Shown one piece after another: positions 34,854 through 42,836 of a stretch of 64,000 nucleotides of DNA. Within the stretch, counting starts at the first letter, position 1, and every line of letters begins with the position of its first letter. The notes under the pieces are model-generated. The model searched no databases. It was not told the DNA's origin and saw only the letters and a program-made list of their open reading frames with translations. Source of the stretch: Diaphorobacter sp. HDW4B (GTDB lineage: Bacteria; Pseudomonadota; Gammaproteobacteria; Burkholderiales; Burkholderiaceae_C); NCBI RefSeq assembly GCF_011305535.1, contig NZ_CP049906.1, positions 248,001-312,000 of the forward strand, written 5' to 3'. A program made the translations under genes and the position numbers.

Positions 34854-35831
34854 TTACGCGGCTGCGGTTTGTGCTTCGCGCACGCGGTCGCGAATGCGGT
34901 CAAGGTTGCGGCCCAGCTTGACGCGGCCGGGCAGCGGGTGTCCGACGATTTCTTCCGCGAGAACGGCACACTCGATGAGTTTGTCCAAGTCCACGCCGGA
35001 TTCGATGCCCATTTCGTTGAGCATGAACACCAGGTCTTCGGTGCAGACATTGCCCGCAGCCCCCTTGTTGCCCGCAAACGGGCAACCACCCAGACCTCCT
35101 ACGCAGGCGTCAAAGGATGTCACGCCCATTTCAAGCCCTGCATATGCGTTTGCAATGCCCATGCCGCGGGTGTCATGCAGATGCAGGCCGATCAGCTTGT
35201 CTGGATAGCGCTCGCGGATGGCGCCGACAGTCTTGCGAATGGCGACTGGAGTGGCCCAGCCCATGGTGTCCAGCAGGCCGATGCGTTCAGGACTCAAGCC
35301 GTTGTCCTTGGCGATGCGAAAGCCGGTGTCGATCAGAGAGAGCACGCGCTCCAGCGGGATGTCTCCGTCGAAGTTGCAGCCAAATGCGGAAGCCACGTTC
35401 ACGTTGTTCACGACGATGTTGCTGGCTGCGAAGTTGGCAGCAATGCGGTTGGCTTCGGCCTGGTTGTGTTCGAAGCTGGAGTTCTGGTTCTTCTGCAGGA
35501 AGGTGGCAGAAGCTGTCAGCGTGATGGAGCCGGTGATGTCGAGCACGCCGGTGCCCTTGGCGCGGTCCAGTCCCTTTTCGTTGAGCCAGACGCCGGTGTA
35601 TTTGACGCCTTCCTTGCGTTTGATGCGTTGGCAGATTTCATCGGCGTCGGCCATTTGCGGAACCACTCTGGGGTTCACGAACGAGCAAACGACGATCTGT
35701 TTGAGTCCTGTTTCGGACAGTGCATCGATCAGGCGAACCTTGTCATCGGTGCTGATCAGGCCCTTTTCAATTTGAAAGCCTTCGCGAGGGCCTTCTTCTT
35801 TGATCGCAACAGCTTTGGGAAAGTCGAACAT
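34854..35831 (-). CDS. HMG-CoA lyase-like DRE-TIM metallolyase
   Basis: 325-residue TIM-barrel lyase. The barrel start reads IKEEGPREGFQIE, where HMG-CoA lyases have the R-D-G-L-Q motif, so the metal-binding Asp is replaced by Glu. The HxH metal motif (LIGLHLHDTRGMG) and the flexible catalytic Cys loop (GGLGGCPFAGNKGAAGN) are present. It probably cleaves a 3-hydroxy-3-methyl (or 3-hydroxy-dicarboxyl) CoA thioester into acetyl-CoA or propionyl-CoA and an oxo acid. It lies 45 bp downstream of the TPP-enzyme gene in the same operon. HMG-CoA itself and citramalyl- or methylmalyl-type thioesters are all possible substrates. Confidence 0.85.
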   Translation of the reverse strand: MFDFPKAVAIKEEGPREGFQIEKGLISTDDKVRLIDALSETGLKQIVVCSFVNPRVVPQMADADEICQRIKRKEGVKYTGVWLNEKGLDRAKGTGVLDITGSITLTASATFLQKNQNSSFEHNQAEANRIAANFAASNIVVNNVNVASAFGCNFDGDIPLERVLSLIDTGFRIAKDNGLSPERIGLLDTMGWATPVAIRKTVGAIRERYPDKLIGLHLHDTRGMGIANAYAGLEMGVTSFDACVGGLGGCPFAGNKGAAGNVCTEDLVFMLNEMGIESGVDLDKLIECAVLAEEIVGHPLPGRVKLGRNLDRIRDRVREAQTAAA

Positions 35832-35876
35832 GGCAGCTATTCCTTGGGAGAGAGAAGTGGATGGAAGGGGATGCGA

Positions 35877-37634
35877 TCACGCACCCATGACGTTGAGCAG
35901 AGCGTGGCGCTTTTCCACAGTCACTGCGTGGATGGCGCGCTGAAGTGCAGGCAGCAGTTCTTCGCGTGTGTTGACCTTTTCGCCATAGCCTCCGGAGGCT
36001 TGGGCGTACATCTCGAAATCGGGCATGTGACCCAAGCCCGAGAGCGGTGCCATGCCGTGTTCCTTCACGTATGCGCGAGTTGCGCCATCGGGATACACCG
36101 CCAACGTTGTCTGTTCGACAGCCTGCCAGTGATGGTTGTTGAACACGATCATCAGCACAGGCAGGTTGTGCATTTCGGCGGCCTGATGGCACGAGGCCGG
36201 GTTGGTGAACATGTAGGCACCATCTCCCTGCACGCAGATCACCAGTTTGTCGGGCGCGGCCTGTTGCGCGCCCAATGCGGCGGGGAAGCCCCAGCCCAGG
36301 CCGCCAGCGGTCGAGTTGAGGAAGTAGGTTCCGGGCTCGGTGAAGCTCATGTGCTCGGCGCGGATGGTGTACTCACTGATCACCAGCGCATCTTTGGGCC
36401 GAACTTGGTCGATGCAATGCGAGAGGAATTGCTTCGTGATGAGGCCGCCCTTGACAGTGTCCTGCTCCAGTTGCTTGGTGAGCGACGTGCGCCAAGTGAG
36501 GCTGTCTGCGCTGATCTTGGCAATGCGATCGGCGGCGGTGTCTGCTGCTCCGATTCGTTCCAGCTCTGCTTGCAGTGCCTTGAGGAAGGGCAGCGAGCGT
36601 GAAACCAGCGTCACGGAGGATTGGAAGCTGCGCAGCGGCAAGTCCTGGAACAGCGGGTCCACACCGACTTGAGCGATGAACGCATCTGCCGGTGGCTCAG
36701 CACGGCCCGGCACCCATGGCACGTCGGATTCGATCGTGAGAACCACGTCCGCGCGACTGACCACGGCTGTGGCGTCGTGGCCGAGATGGTGGGGATGCGT
36801 GAACGGCACATTCACGAAGTGACCCATGCTTTCGGCCACCGCGATGCCGTAAGTGCGAAGCAGTGTGTCCAATACGGGAACGGTCTGGGTGTCTGCGCCG
36901 CTGGAGCTCACCACGATGAGTGGGTACTTGGCATTCTTGATGGCCTGAGCAATGCGTGTCACGCCTTCTGGGTCAGGGTAGGGTGCACTGACTACGGGCT
37001 GGGCGGGTCGGCGCTTGTAGTCGGCGGGCATCGGCTGCGCCAGCACTTCGCGTGGCAGCGTCAGGTAGATGGGGCCACGGGGCTCGGCCATGGCGATCGA
37101 GAGGCCACGGTCAACGACTTCGTCGACGTTGCGACCATCGCGCAGTTCATAGTCCCACTTCACCAACTCGCGAGCCATGCCCGCTTGGTCAAACATTTCC
37201 TGCGCCCAATGGATGGGACTGTTGCGTGCGCCCAGCACACCCTTTTCATACAGCGGCGTGCGGCCTGCGGTGAAGAACATGGGAACCTGACTGCGTGCCG
37301 CATTCATCAGGCCACATACCGCATTGGCGGCACCTACGGTGACGTGCAGCATTACGGCCTGAGGCTTGCCGGTCACCATGTAGTAGCCATGGGCCATTCC
37401 CACCGCCAGATTTTCATGCACCGCGATCACCGGCTCGGGGAAGTCCTGTCCGCCCGACAGACCCTTGGCATAGGCTTCAACGATAGGGGCTGTGTCTGTT
37501 CCCGCGCCAATGTAGAAGTAGTCGATGCCGCGTGTTTTCAACAGGGACAGGTAGGCTTCCGCCACGGAAGTGGGTGTGGCGGTTGCGAGAGGTTCGGTGG
37601 TGCTGCCGCTGGGCAGTTCTCGGGGCATGTTCAT
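35877..37634 (-). CDS. Thiamine-diphosphate-dependent enzyme, acetolactate-synthase-like
   Basis: About 585-residue ThDP enzyme with the three-domain order of acetolactate synthase and benzoylformate decarboxylase. The PYR domain contains the cofactor-activating Glu in VIAVHENLAVGMAHG; the central domain is at IAQAIKNAKYPLIVVSS; the PP domain has VQGDGAYMFTNPASC with the Mg-binding GDG and ends in FNNHHW. The first ATG of the open frame is at 37781, but its 49-residue extension overlaps the PrpD gene; I choose the ATG at 37634. It may decarboxylate or carboligate a 2-oxo acid, or cleave an acyl-CoA; no signature fixes which. Second gene of the minus operon. Confidence 0.85.
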   Translation of the reverse strand: MNMPRELPSGSTTEPLATATPTSVAEAYLSLLKTRGIDYFYIGAGTDTAPIVEAYAKGLSGGQDFPEPVIAVHENLAVGMAHGYYMVTGKPQAVMLHVTVGAANAVCGLMNAARSQVPMFFTAGRTPLYEKGVLGARNSPIHWAQEMFDQAGMARELVKWDYELRDGRNVDEVVDRGLSIAMAEPRGPIYLTLPREVLAQPMPADYKRRPAQPVVSAPYPDPEGVTRIAQAIKNAKYPLIVVSSSGADTQTVPVLDTLLRTYGIAVAESMGHFVNVPFTHPHHLGHDATAVVSRADVVLTIESDVPWVPGRAEPPADAFIAQVGVDPLFQDLPLRSFQSSVTLVSRSLPFLKALQAELERIGAADTAADRIAKISADSLTWRTSLTKQLEQDTVKGGLITKQFLSHCIDQVRPKDALVISEYTIRAEHMSFTEPGTYFLNSTAGGLGWGFPAALGAQQAAPDKLVICVQGDGAYMFTNPASCHQAAEMHNLPVLMIVFNNHHWQAVEQTTLAVYPDGATRAYVKEHGMAPLSGLGHMPDFEMYAQASGGYGEKVNTREELLPALQRAIHAVTVEKRHALLNVMGA

Positions 37635-37680
37635 CTGCGGGTCCTGCAAGTGAAGAGTGATTGAATGAAGTTCGGGAAGA

Positions 37681-39087
37681 TCACTGTGCGGGTCGCAGCA
37701 GTGCGGCAAAGGTGCGGAAGTCGCTGACGTTGTGCAGATCTGCAACAGCTTGTTCGATGGCTTCAAAGCGTGCTTCGCCAAGACGCGGTGTGATCAGCGA
37801 ATGCGCTTTGGTGCGCAACTCGGAGTCGGTAATCGGATTGGTGGGATGCCCTTTGGCAAACTGCACTTGCGCTTGCAGAGTGCGTCCGTCGATGCATTGC
37901 ACTTGGACGATCGGTCCGTGCACATGTTCGGCAGGCAGATCGGGAACCAATGCGATCGCTTGCATCAGGCGCTGGATCTGTGGGTTGTCGATTTGCGGAG
38001 GTGCAAATTGCGGCAGATCGGCGCGGCCAGTCAGGGCGGTGACTGCCAGCGAGTACGGCATGCTCATCTGTGCGTCGAGAACGCTTTGAACGCGATATCC
38101 ACCTACCAGCTTGGCAGTGTGGGCTGGGCAGTGCACTTCGATGCGTGCGATCTCTTCAGCGCGAAGTGCGTGCACTCTTTGCAACTGCAGCATGGCGTCG
38201 ATGGCACCATGTGATGCTCGGCAACAGGCATAAGGCTTGATGCCTGTGAGCGCAATGGCGTTGAACTCCCCGAGCTGCTCCAGTACACGCTCTGGCTGCG
38301 CTTGCGTTCCGCAATAGGTCTTGAAGAAACCTCCCCAATCGGACTCGAGGATATGGGCTGGTCCCGTCATGCCTGCCTGAGCGAGATACGCCGCCGCGAC
38401 GCCAGTCTCGGCGGCTTTTCCTGGATGCATGCGCTTGGTCATTGCGCCATCCTTCATGAAGGCCCAGACGCCACCCATGTAAGTGCCAGCGATACCCAGA
38501 GCATGTGTGGTGCGCTCGGCATCCAATTTCAATGTCCTGGCAGCTGCCAAGGCTGCGCCAAATGTTCCGCAGGTGGCCGTCGAGTGCCAGCCGAGGCCAT
38601 TGTGTGCCCTGTATCCGCCGGCCGCATTGAGCATGCGGCCGGCCAGGTCGTAGCCCGCTGCAATGGCTGTCAACACAGTGGCACCGCTAGCACCGCTAGC
38701 ACCGCTCGCTTGAGCGACGGCAGTCACGGCAGGGACAACTACAGCACCCGTGTGACCACATCCGTCGAAATCGTCCAACTCAAGCGCATGGGATGCCGTG
38801 CCGTTGACCAGCGCCGCTTGCGCGACGGGCAAGTGTGTTTGTGTACCCCATGCCACCGCATTCCCATCGCTGGGGCACGTGTTGCCATGCATGGCACTCA
38901 CTCCCCGGCGCACTGCAACCGTTTCGGGGGCATCCACGCCTGCGATACCGGCGGCGATGGTGTCCAGAACACGCTGGCGCACGAGTTGGGTCAGTTCCTC
39001 TGGCAAGCCGTTCAGGTCGCTATCGCACCAATGCGCAGCAATCTGTTGTGTGAGTGTGGACGTCGAAGTGGTGAAGGATGACGACAT
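37681..39087 (-). CDS. MmgE/PrpD-family dehydratase/isomerase
   Basis: 468-residue member of the MmgE/PrpD family, which contains 2-methylcitrate dehydratase, cis-aconitate decarboxylase and similar enzymes for tricarboxylic or methylated dicarboxylic acids. Typical parts are the N-terminal ALVNGTASHALELDDFDGCG, AAGYDLAGRM and MHPGKAAETGVAAAYLAQ. It is the first gene of the long minus operon and starts 13 bp from a 48-bp inverted repeat. The gene has three in-frame 9-bp tandem repeats (38681-38707) coding for Ala-Ser-Gly units. Substrate not determined; a C5 or C6 di- or tricarboxylic acid would fit the rest of the operon. Confidence 0.9.
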   Translation of the reverse strand: MSSSFTTSTSTLTQQIAAHWCDSDLNGLPEELTQLVRQRVLDTIAAGIAGVDAPETVAVRRGVSAMHGNTCPSDGNAVAWGTQTHLPVAQAALVNGTASHALELDDFDGCGHTGAVVVPAVTAVAQASGASGASGATVLTAIAAGYDLAGRMLNAAGGYRAHNGLGWHSTATCGTFGAALAAARTLKLDAERTTHALGIAGTYMGGVWAFMKDGAMTKRMHPGKAAETGVAAAYLAQAGMTGPAHILESDWGGFFKTYCGTQAQPERVLEQLGEFNAIALTGIKPYACCRASHGAIDAMLQLQRVHALRAEEIARIEVHCPAHTAKLVGGYRVQSVLDAQMSMPYSLAVTALTGRADLPQFAPPQIDNPQIQRLMQAIALVPDLPAEHVHGPIVQVQCIDGRTLQAQVQFAKGHPTNPITDSELRTKAHSLITPRLGEARFEAIEQAVADLHNVSDFRTFAALLRPAQ

Positions 39088-39100
39088 TGCTTGAACGATT

Positions 39101-39148
39101 GATGTTTGTGTGAATTTTATAGCAAACTATAAAAATAACACAAACATC
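39101..39148. promoter_or_regulatory. 48-bp inverted repeat, candidate operator of the divergent promoters
   Basis: The outer arms GATGTTTGTGT and ACACAAACATC (11 bp each, perfect) enclose inner arms TTTTATAG and CTATAAAA (8 bp each, perfect) around CAAA; 20 of 24 pairs match. It starts 13 bp upstream of the MmgE/PrpD start and lies in the 245-bp region divergent to the porin gene. Two nested dyads suggest binding of two dimers, or of one large regulator such as the TetR protein encoded at the operon's end or the IclR proteins nearby. Confidence 0.65.
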
Positions 39149-39332
39149 CAAAATTAGGGTTGTTACTTGGGTTTTTGCGATGGGTTTTTTCGAAAAATTG
39201 GTATTTTTTAAGTGAGCTGCAAGTTGATTTGCTGCGGATTCCTATGAACTCTTGTTTTATCTCTAGGGAAAACCATTGTTGTTCCGTTTGATAAAACAAT
39301 GAAAGAATAAATAGAACTAAACGGAGATTTCA

Positions 39333-40328
39333 ATGTCGAGAAGCAAATTTGTATTCACCATCCTGGCCGCAGCCTCTTTCACAGCAGCCGCGCAAAGCAA
39401 GGTTGAGATCTATGGTGTGGTGGACTTGGGCATCACCAAGGGGAATGGCGGCACTGCCAACAATGCAGGTGCCAACGGCACCAGTGATGCCTGGCAAGTC
39501 AAGCAGGCGTCCGCTTCGCGTGTGGGGTTTCGCGGGGTAGAAGATCTGGGCGGAGGGCTGACTGCTCAGTTTCAACTGGAGCACCGCTTCAATCCGGATA
39601 CCGGTGACTACAACACCAAGCAACCGTTCTTCATGCAGTCAACCGTAGGTCTGTCGCACAAGGACATCGGTACTCTTTGGATGGGGCGTGACTTCATCCC
39701 AGCGTTCTGGGTTGCCATCAAGTCCGATCCGTTCGGTATGGACGGCGTGGGCCAGGTTGGCCCGGCAAATCTGTACGCGGACTTTGCTTCGTCATCTGAA
39801 AATGCATCGCGCACCAACAACACGGTGGGCTTCAAATCCAAGCGCATCAATGGCTTCAGCTTCGATCTGGCCTACGGCATGCATGAACAGCTGACCAGCG
39901 CGCAAAGCGGCTTCAATGTGCAGTATCAGGCCGAGCGTCTTTATGCAGGTCTGGGCTATGCGAAGAAGAACAATGCGGTGGCGGCCACAGCGGCGGTCAA
40001 TGACGAATTCCTGAACGTGGCTGTGCATTACAACTTCGATGTCCTTCGACTCATCGGCTATGTCGCACAGGCCAAGAACAAGAACTTCAACTACGACTCG
40101 ATGGAGTACCTGTTGGCTCTTGATGCACCAGTCGGTCCAGGTCGTGTGAAGGCCGCATATACCAAGGTACGCGGCGACTACAAGCTCAATGATCGCGAGA
40201 AGCTGGGCTTGGGTTATGACTACAACCTGAGCAAGCAAACACGTCTGTACGCGGATGTGGGCGTCGGCCGTCAGAAGGACAAGTCCACGAACACCACGTT
40301 CTCCGTGGGTATTCGCAAGGCGTTCTAA
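39333..40328 (+). CDS. Gram-negative trimeric porin (Porin_4 type)
   Basis: 331-residue outer membrane porin. A signal peptide (FTILAAASFTAAAQS) precedes the barrel, which begins VEIYGVVDLGITKG and ends with the outer membrane C-terminal phenylalanine (FSVGIRKAF). Typical strand sequences SRVGFRGVEDLGGGLTAQFQ and GLGYDYNLSKQTRLYADVG are present. It is 20 bp upstream of a Bug receptor gene, so both likely serve uptake of the same compound across the outer membrane and periplasm. AACGGAGAT before the ATG is the ribosome site. Substrate specificity is unknown. Confidence 0.93.
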   Translation: MSRSKFVFTILAAASFTAAAQSKVEIYGVVDLGITKGNGGTANNAGANGTSDAWQVKQASASRVGFRGVEDLGGGLTAQFQLEHRFNPDTGDYNTKQPFFMQSTVGLSHKDIGTLWMGRDFIPAFWVAIKSDPFGMDGVGQVGPANLYADFASSSENASRTNNTVGFKSKRINGFSFDLAYGMHEQLTSAQSGFNVQYQAERLYAGLGYAKKNNAVAATAAVNDEFLNVAVHYNFDVLRLIGYVAQAKNKNFNYDSMEYLLALDAPVGPGRVKAAYTKVRGDYKLNDREKLGLGYDYNLSKQTRLYADVGVGRQKDKSTNTTFSVGIRKAF

Positions 40329-40348
40329 GCGCTTCAGGAAGCACAGAA

Positions 40349-41323
40349 ATGAAAATTCTCAAGCGTTTCAAGATCGCTGCATCGGCGGTCTTGCTTGCTG
40401 TCGCGAGTCAGTACTCGGCGGCGAACTCGTCGGCACCCATCAAGCTTCTGGTGGGATTTGTCCCCGGCGGTACGAGTGACGCGGTTGCGCGCATGCTGGC
40501 AGATGAGTTGCGAGTGGAGTTGGGACGAAGCGTCATTGTGGAGAACAAGCCTGGAGCCGGTGGCCGCATTGCGGCACAGGCGCTCATGGGGGCACCGCAT
40601 GACGGCACAACTTATCTGTTCTCACCGGACAGCTGGGCCATCTTCCCGACGATTCTGGTTCCCGCCAGCACGCTGAGGTACAACTATCTGGAAGACATGG
40701 CTCCAGTGGCACGCGTCATCTCGTATCCGTTGGGTCTGTATGGCAGCCCAAACACGGGCGCAAAGAACCTCAAGGAATATGTGGCATTGGCCAAGAAGGA
40801 TCCTGCCCTGACGCTGTATGCATCAGCTGGAGCTGGGAGCATCACCGAATTTCTGGGCGTCGTCATGACCAAGGAATTCGGTGTGAAGATGACAGTGGTT
40901 CCCTTCAAAGGTGCAGGCGATGTGAAGACGGCAGTTCTGGGTAGCCAGGCACCTGTGGGCATCATGGCTCCTGGCGATATCTTTCAGTTCGTGTCAGAGG
41001 GGCGAGTCGTGCCACTGGGATTCATGACAGAAAAGCGCTGGTCTGTGCTTCCGACCGTTCCGACGATGAAAGAGCAGGGCTTCAACGTCACGCAGGGGGA
41101 GGCATTCATGGGGCTGTGGTCCACGAAGAAGACACCCGCTGACGAACGCAAAAAGATGGAAGACGCGGTCAAAAAAGTGCTGAGCGATCCCGCTTTCAAG
41201 AGCCGCGTGCTTCAGTCGAACGTTTCCCCTGATTTCGCCACGGGGGCAGACATGGATAAGCAAGTTCGCTCGCTCATCAGTTTCTGGAAGCCAGTGGTTG
41301 AACAGTCGGGCTTCAAGCCCTGA
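40349..41323 (+). CDS. Bug-family (TctC-type) periplasmic receptor
   Basis: 324-residue receptor with a signal peptide (AVLLAVASQYSAANS) and motifs IKLLVGFVPGGTSDAVARM and VIVENKPGAGGRIAAQ. Very similar to the receptors at 15982 and 27586 (YLFSPDSWAIFPTI, ITEFLGVVMTKEFG). It follows the porin gene and is followed by a hairpin with a T run before the aldehyde dehydrogenase gene, so downstream expression may be attenuated. Confidence 0.93.
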   Translation: MKILKRFKIAASAVLLAVASQYSAANSSAPIKLLVGFVPGGTSDAVARMLADELRVELGRSVIVENKPGAGGRIAAQALMGAPHDGTTYLFSPDSWAIFPTILVPASTLRYNYLEDMAPVARVISYPLGLYGSPNTGAKNLKEYVALAKKDPALTLYASAGAGSITEFLGVVMTKEFGVKMTVVPFKGAGDVKTAVLGSQAPVGIMAPGDIFQFVSEGRVVPLGFMTEKRWSVLPTVPTMKEQGFNVTQGEAFMGLWSTKKTPADERKKMEDAVKKVLSDPAFKSRVLQSNVSPDFATGADMDKQVRSLISFWKPVVEQSGFKP

Positions 41324-41342
41324 ATTTTCCAATATGCAGAAG

Positions 41343-41374
41343 TCGCAACAGCTCCGCGGTTGTTGCGATTTTTT
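41343..41374 (+). terminator. Rho-independent terminator or attenuator between receptor and ALDH genes
   Basis: TCGCAACA (41343-41350) pairs with TGTTGCGA (41361-41368) around a 10-base G+C-rich loop, directly followed by six T residues. It sits 20 bp after the receptor stop and 20 bp before the next start, in an otherwise compact operon, so it may lower expression of the two oxidoreductase genes rather than end transcription completely. Confidence 0.8.
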
Positions 41375-41393
41375 GCTTTGCAGGACGCCAAGA

Positions 41394-42836
41394 ATGAAGT
41401 ATCCGGAAGTCAGACTGCTCATCGACGGTGAGTGGATCGGCAGTGAAAAAACCATTGATGTCATCAACCCTTCATCAGAGGAACTCGTTGGGAAGATTCC
41501 CCATGCCAGCGCTGCGCAGATCGAGATGGCCATTTGTGCCGCTCAGAAAGGCTTTCGGGTCTGGAAGAACACGCCCGTGGCTGAGCGCACCCGCATTCTG
41601 CTCAAGGCAGCGGAACTGATGAAGTCTCGTGTCGAGCGGATTGCCGCCGCCACTGTGATGGAGCAGGGGAAAAACTTTCAGGCAGCCTGTTTTGAAGTAC
41701 GCAGAGCGGCCTCCATACTGGAGTGGGATGCGAACGAGGGCATGCGTCATTACGGTCGCATCATTCCCATGAGCCCTGATCTACGGTGCTTGGTTCGCAA
41801 GGAACCCATCGGAGTTGTCGCGGGATTTTCGCCGTGGAATGCGCCCGTTGGTTCACCCATGCGCAAGATTGCCGCATCTCTTGCGGCAGGTTGTGCGCTT
41901 GTTCTCAAGCCTGCTGAAGAGACTCCGGCAGGGGCGTTTCATATCGCTCAGGCATTGATGGATGCCGGGTTGCCCGCGGGTGTGCTTAGCCTGCTTTATG
42001 GAGACCCTTCCGAGATATCTCAAAAGCTGATCGAAAGTGAAGCTGTGCGGCTGGTCACGTTCACAGGTTCGGTGGGTGTGGGCCGTCAACTGGCCAAGAT
42101 GGCGGGTGCGCAATTGAAGCCCTGTCTATTGGAGCTTGGTGGTCATGCTCCAGTCGTCGTATGTGGCGATGTCGATCCGGTGAAGGTCGCGCAACTGGCC
42201 GTCAAGGCCAAGGTGAACAACACAGGTCAGATTTGCGTTTCTCCCACGCGCTATTTTGTACAAGAGGAAATTTTCGAGCAATTTGCGCAAGCCTTTGCAG
42301 AGCAAGCAGCTCGTGTGGCAATCGGTGATGGATTCTCCAAGGACGCGGATATCGGACCGCTCACGAATGCCAAGCGTGTGCAGGATATCGAGCGTCTGGT
42401 TGACGATGCCAGAGACAAGGGGGCGAAGGTACTGTTCGGCGGAAGGCGTCCTGATGGAAAAGGATACTTCTACCCACTGACGGTGTTGGCCGATGTTCCG
42501 AGCGAAGCGCAGGTGCTGAGTCAAGAACCCTTTGGCCCGATTGCCATCATCAACAGCTTCAAAACGCTCGATGAAGCCTTGGTCAAGGCGAACTCGCTGA
42601 ACGTCGGGCTCGCTGCCTATGCATTCACCAATGATGCAGATGCCATCGAGAAGTTGAGCGAGGGCTTGGAAGCTGGATCACTTGCGATCAACACCTTCCA
42701 GGCCTCATCCGCTGAAACGCCATTTGGCGGGATCAAGGACAGTGGCTTTGGTCGTGAAGGTGGTGCGGAAAGTCTGGATGCCTATTCGGTTGTCAAGTCG
42801 GTCATGCAGGCCAATTATTCAAAGGTGCTGGCATGA
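41394..42836 (+). CDS. NAD(P)-dependent aldehyde dehydrogenase
   Basis: 480-residue ALDH resembling the one at 26085. Cofactor and catalytic motifs are [37 protein letters not shown] (general base Glu) and NTGQICVSPTR (nucleophilic Cys). I use the ATG at 41394, preceded by AGGACGCCAAGA; the frame stays open to 41298 but that part overlaps the receptor gene and the hairpin. The stop overlaps the GMC oxidoreductase start by four bases, so the two are coupled: alcohol to aldehyde by GMC, then to acid by this enzyme. The alcohol is unknown; a (hydroxy)benzyl alcohol would feed the hydroxylase at 24761. Confidence 0.93.
   Translation: MKYPEVRLLIDGEWIGSEKTIDVINPSSEELVGKIPHASAAQIEMAICAAQKGFRVWKNTPVAERTRILLKAAELMKSRVERIAAATVMEQGKNFQAACFEVRRAASILEWDANEGMRHYGRIIPMSPDLRCLVRKEPIGVVAGFSPWNAPVGSPMRKIAASLAAGCALVLKPAEETPAGAFHIAQALMDAGLPAGVLSLLYGDPSEISQKLIESEAVRLVTFTGSVGVGRQLAKMAGAQLKPCLLELGGHAPVVVCGDVDPVKVAQLAVKAKVNNTGQICVSPTRYFVQEEIFEQFAQAFAEQAARVAIGDGFSKDADIGPLTNAKRVQDIERLVDDARDKGAKVLFGGRRPDGKGYFYPLTVLADVPSEAQVLSQEPFGPIAIINSFKTLDEALVKANSLNVGLAAYAFTNDADAIEKLSEGLEAGSLAINTFQASSAETPFGGIKDSGFGREGGAESLDAYSVVKSVMQANYSKVLA

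Noticed and set aside
34758-36602. 614-codon plus-strand open frame
   Set aside because: It is antisense to the HMG-CoA-lyase-like and ThDP-enzyme genes and has no protein-like motif or ribosome-binding site.
37635-37781. N-terminal extension of the ThDP enzyme
   Set aside because: The extra 49 residues overlap the PrpD coding sequence and do not resemble ThDP enzymes.
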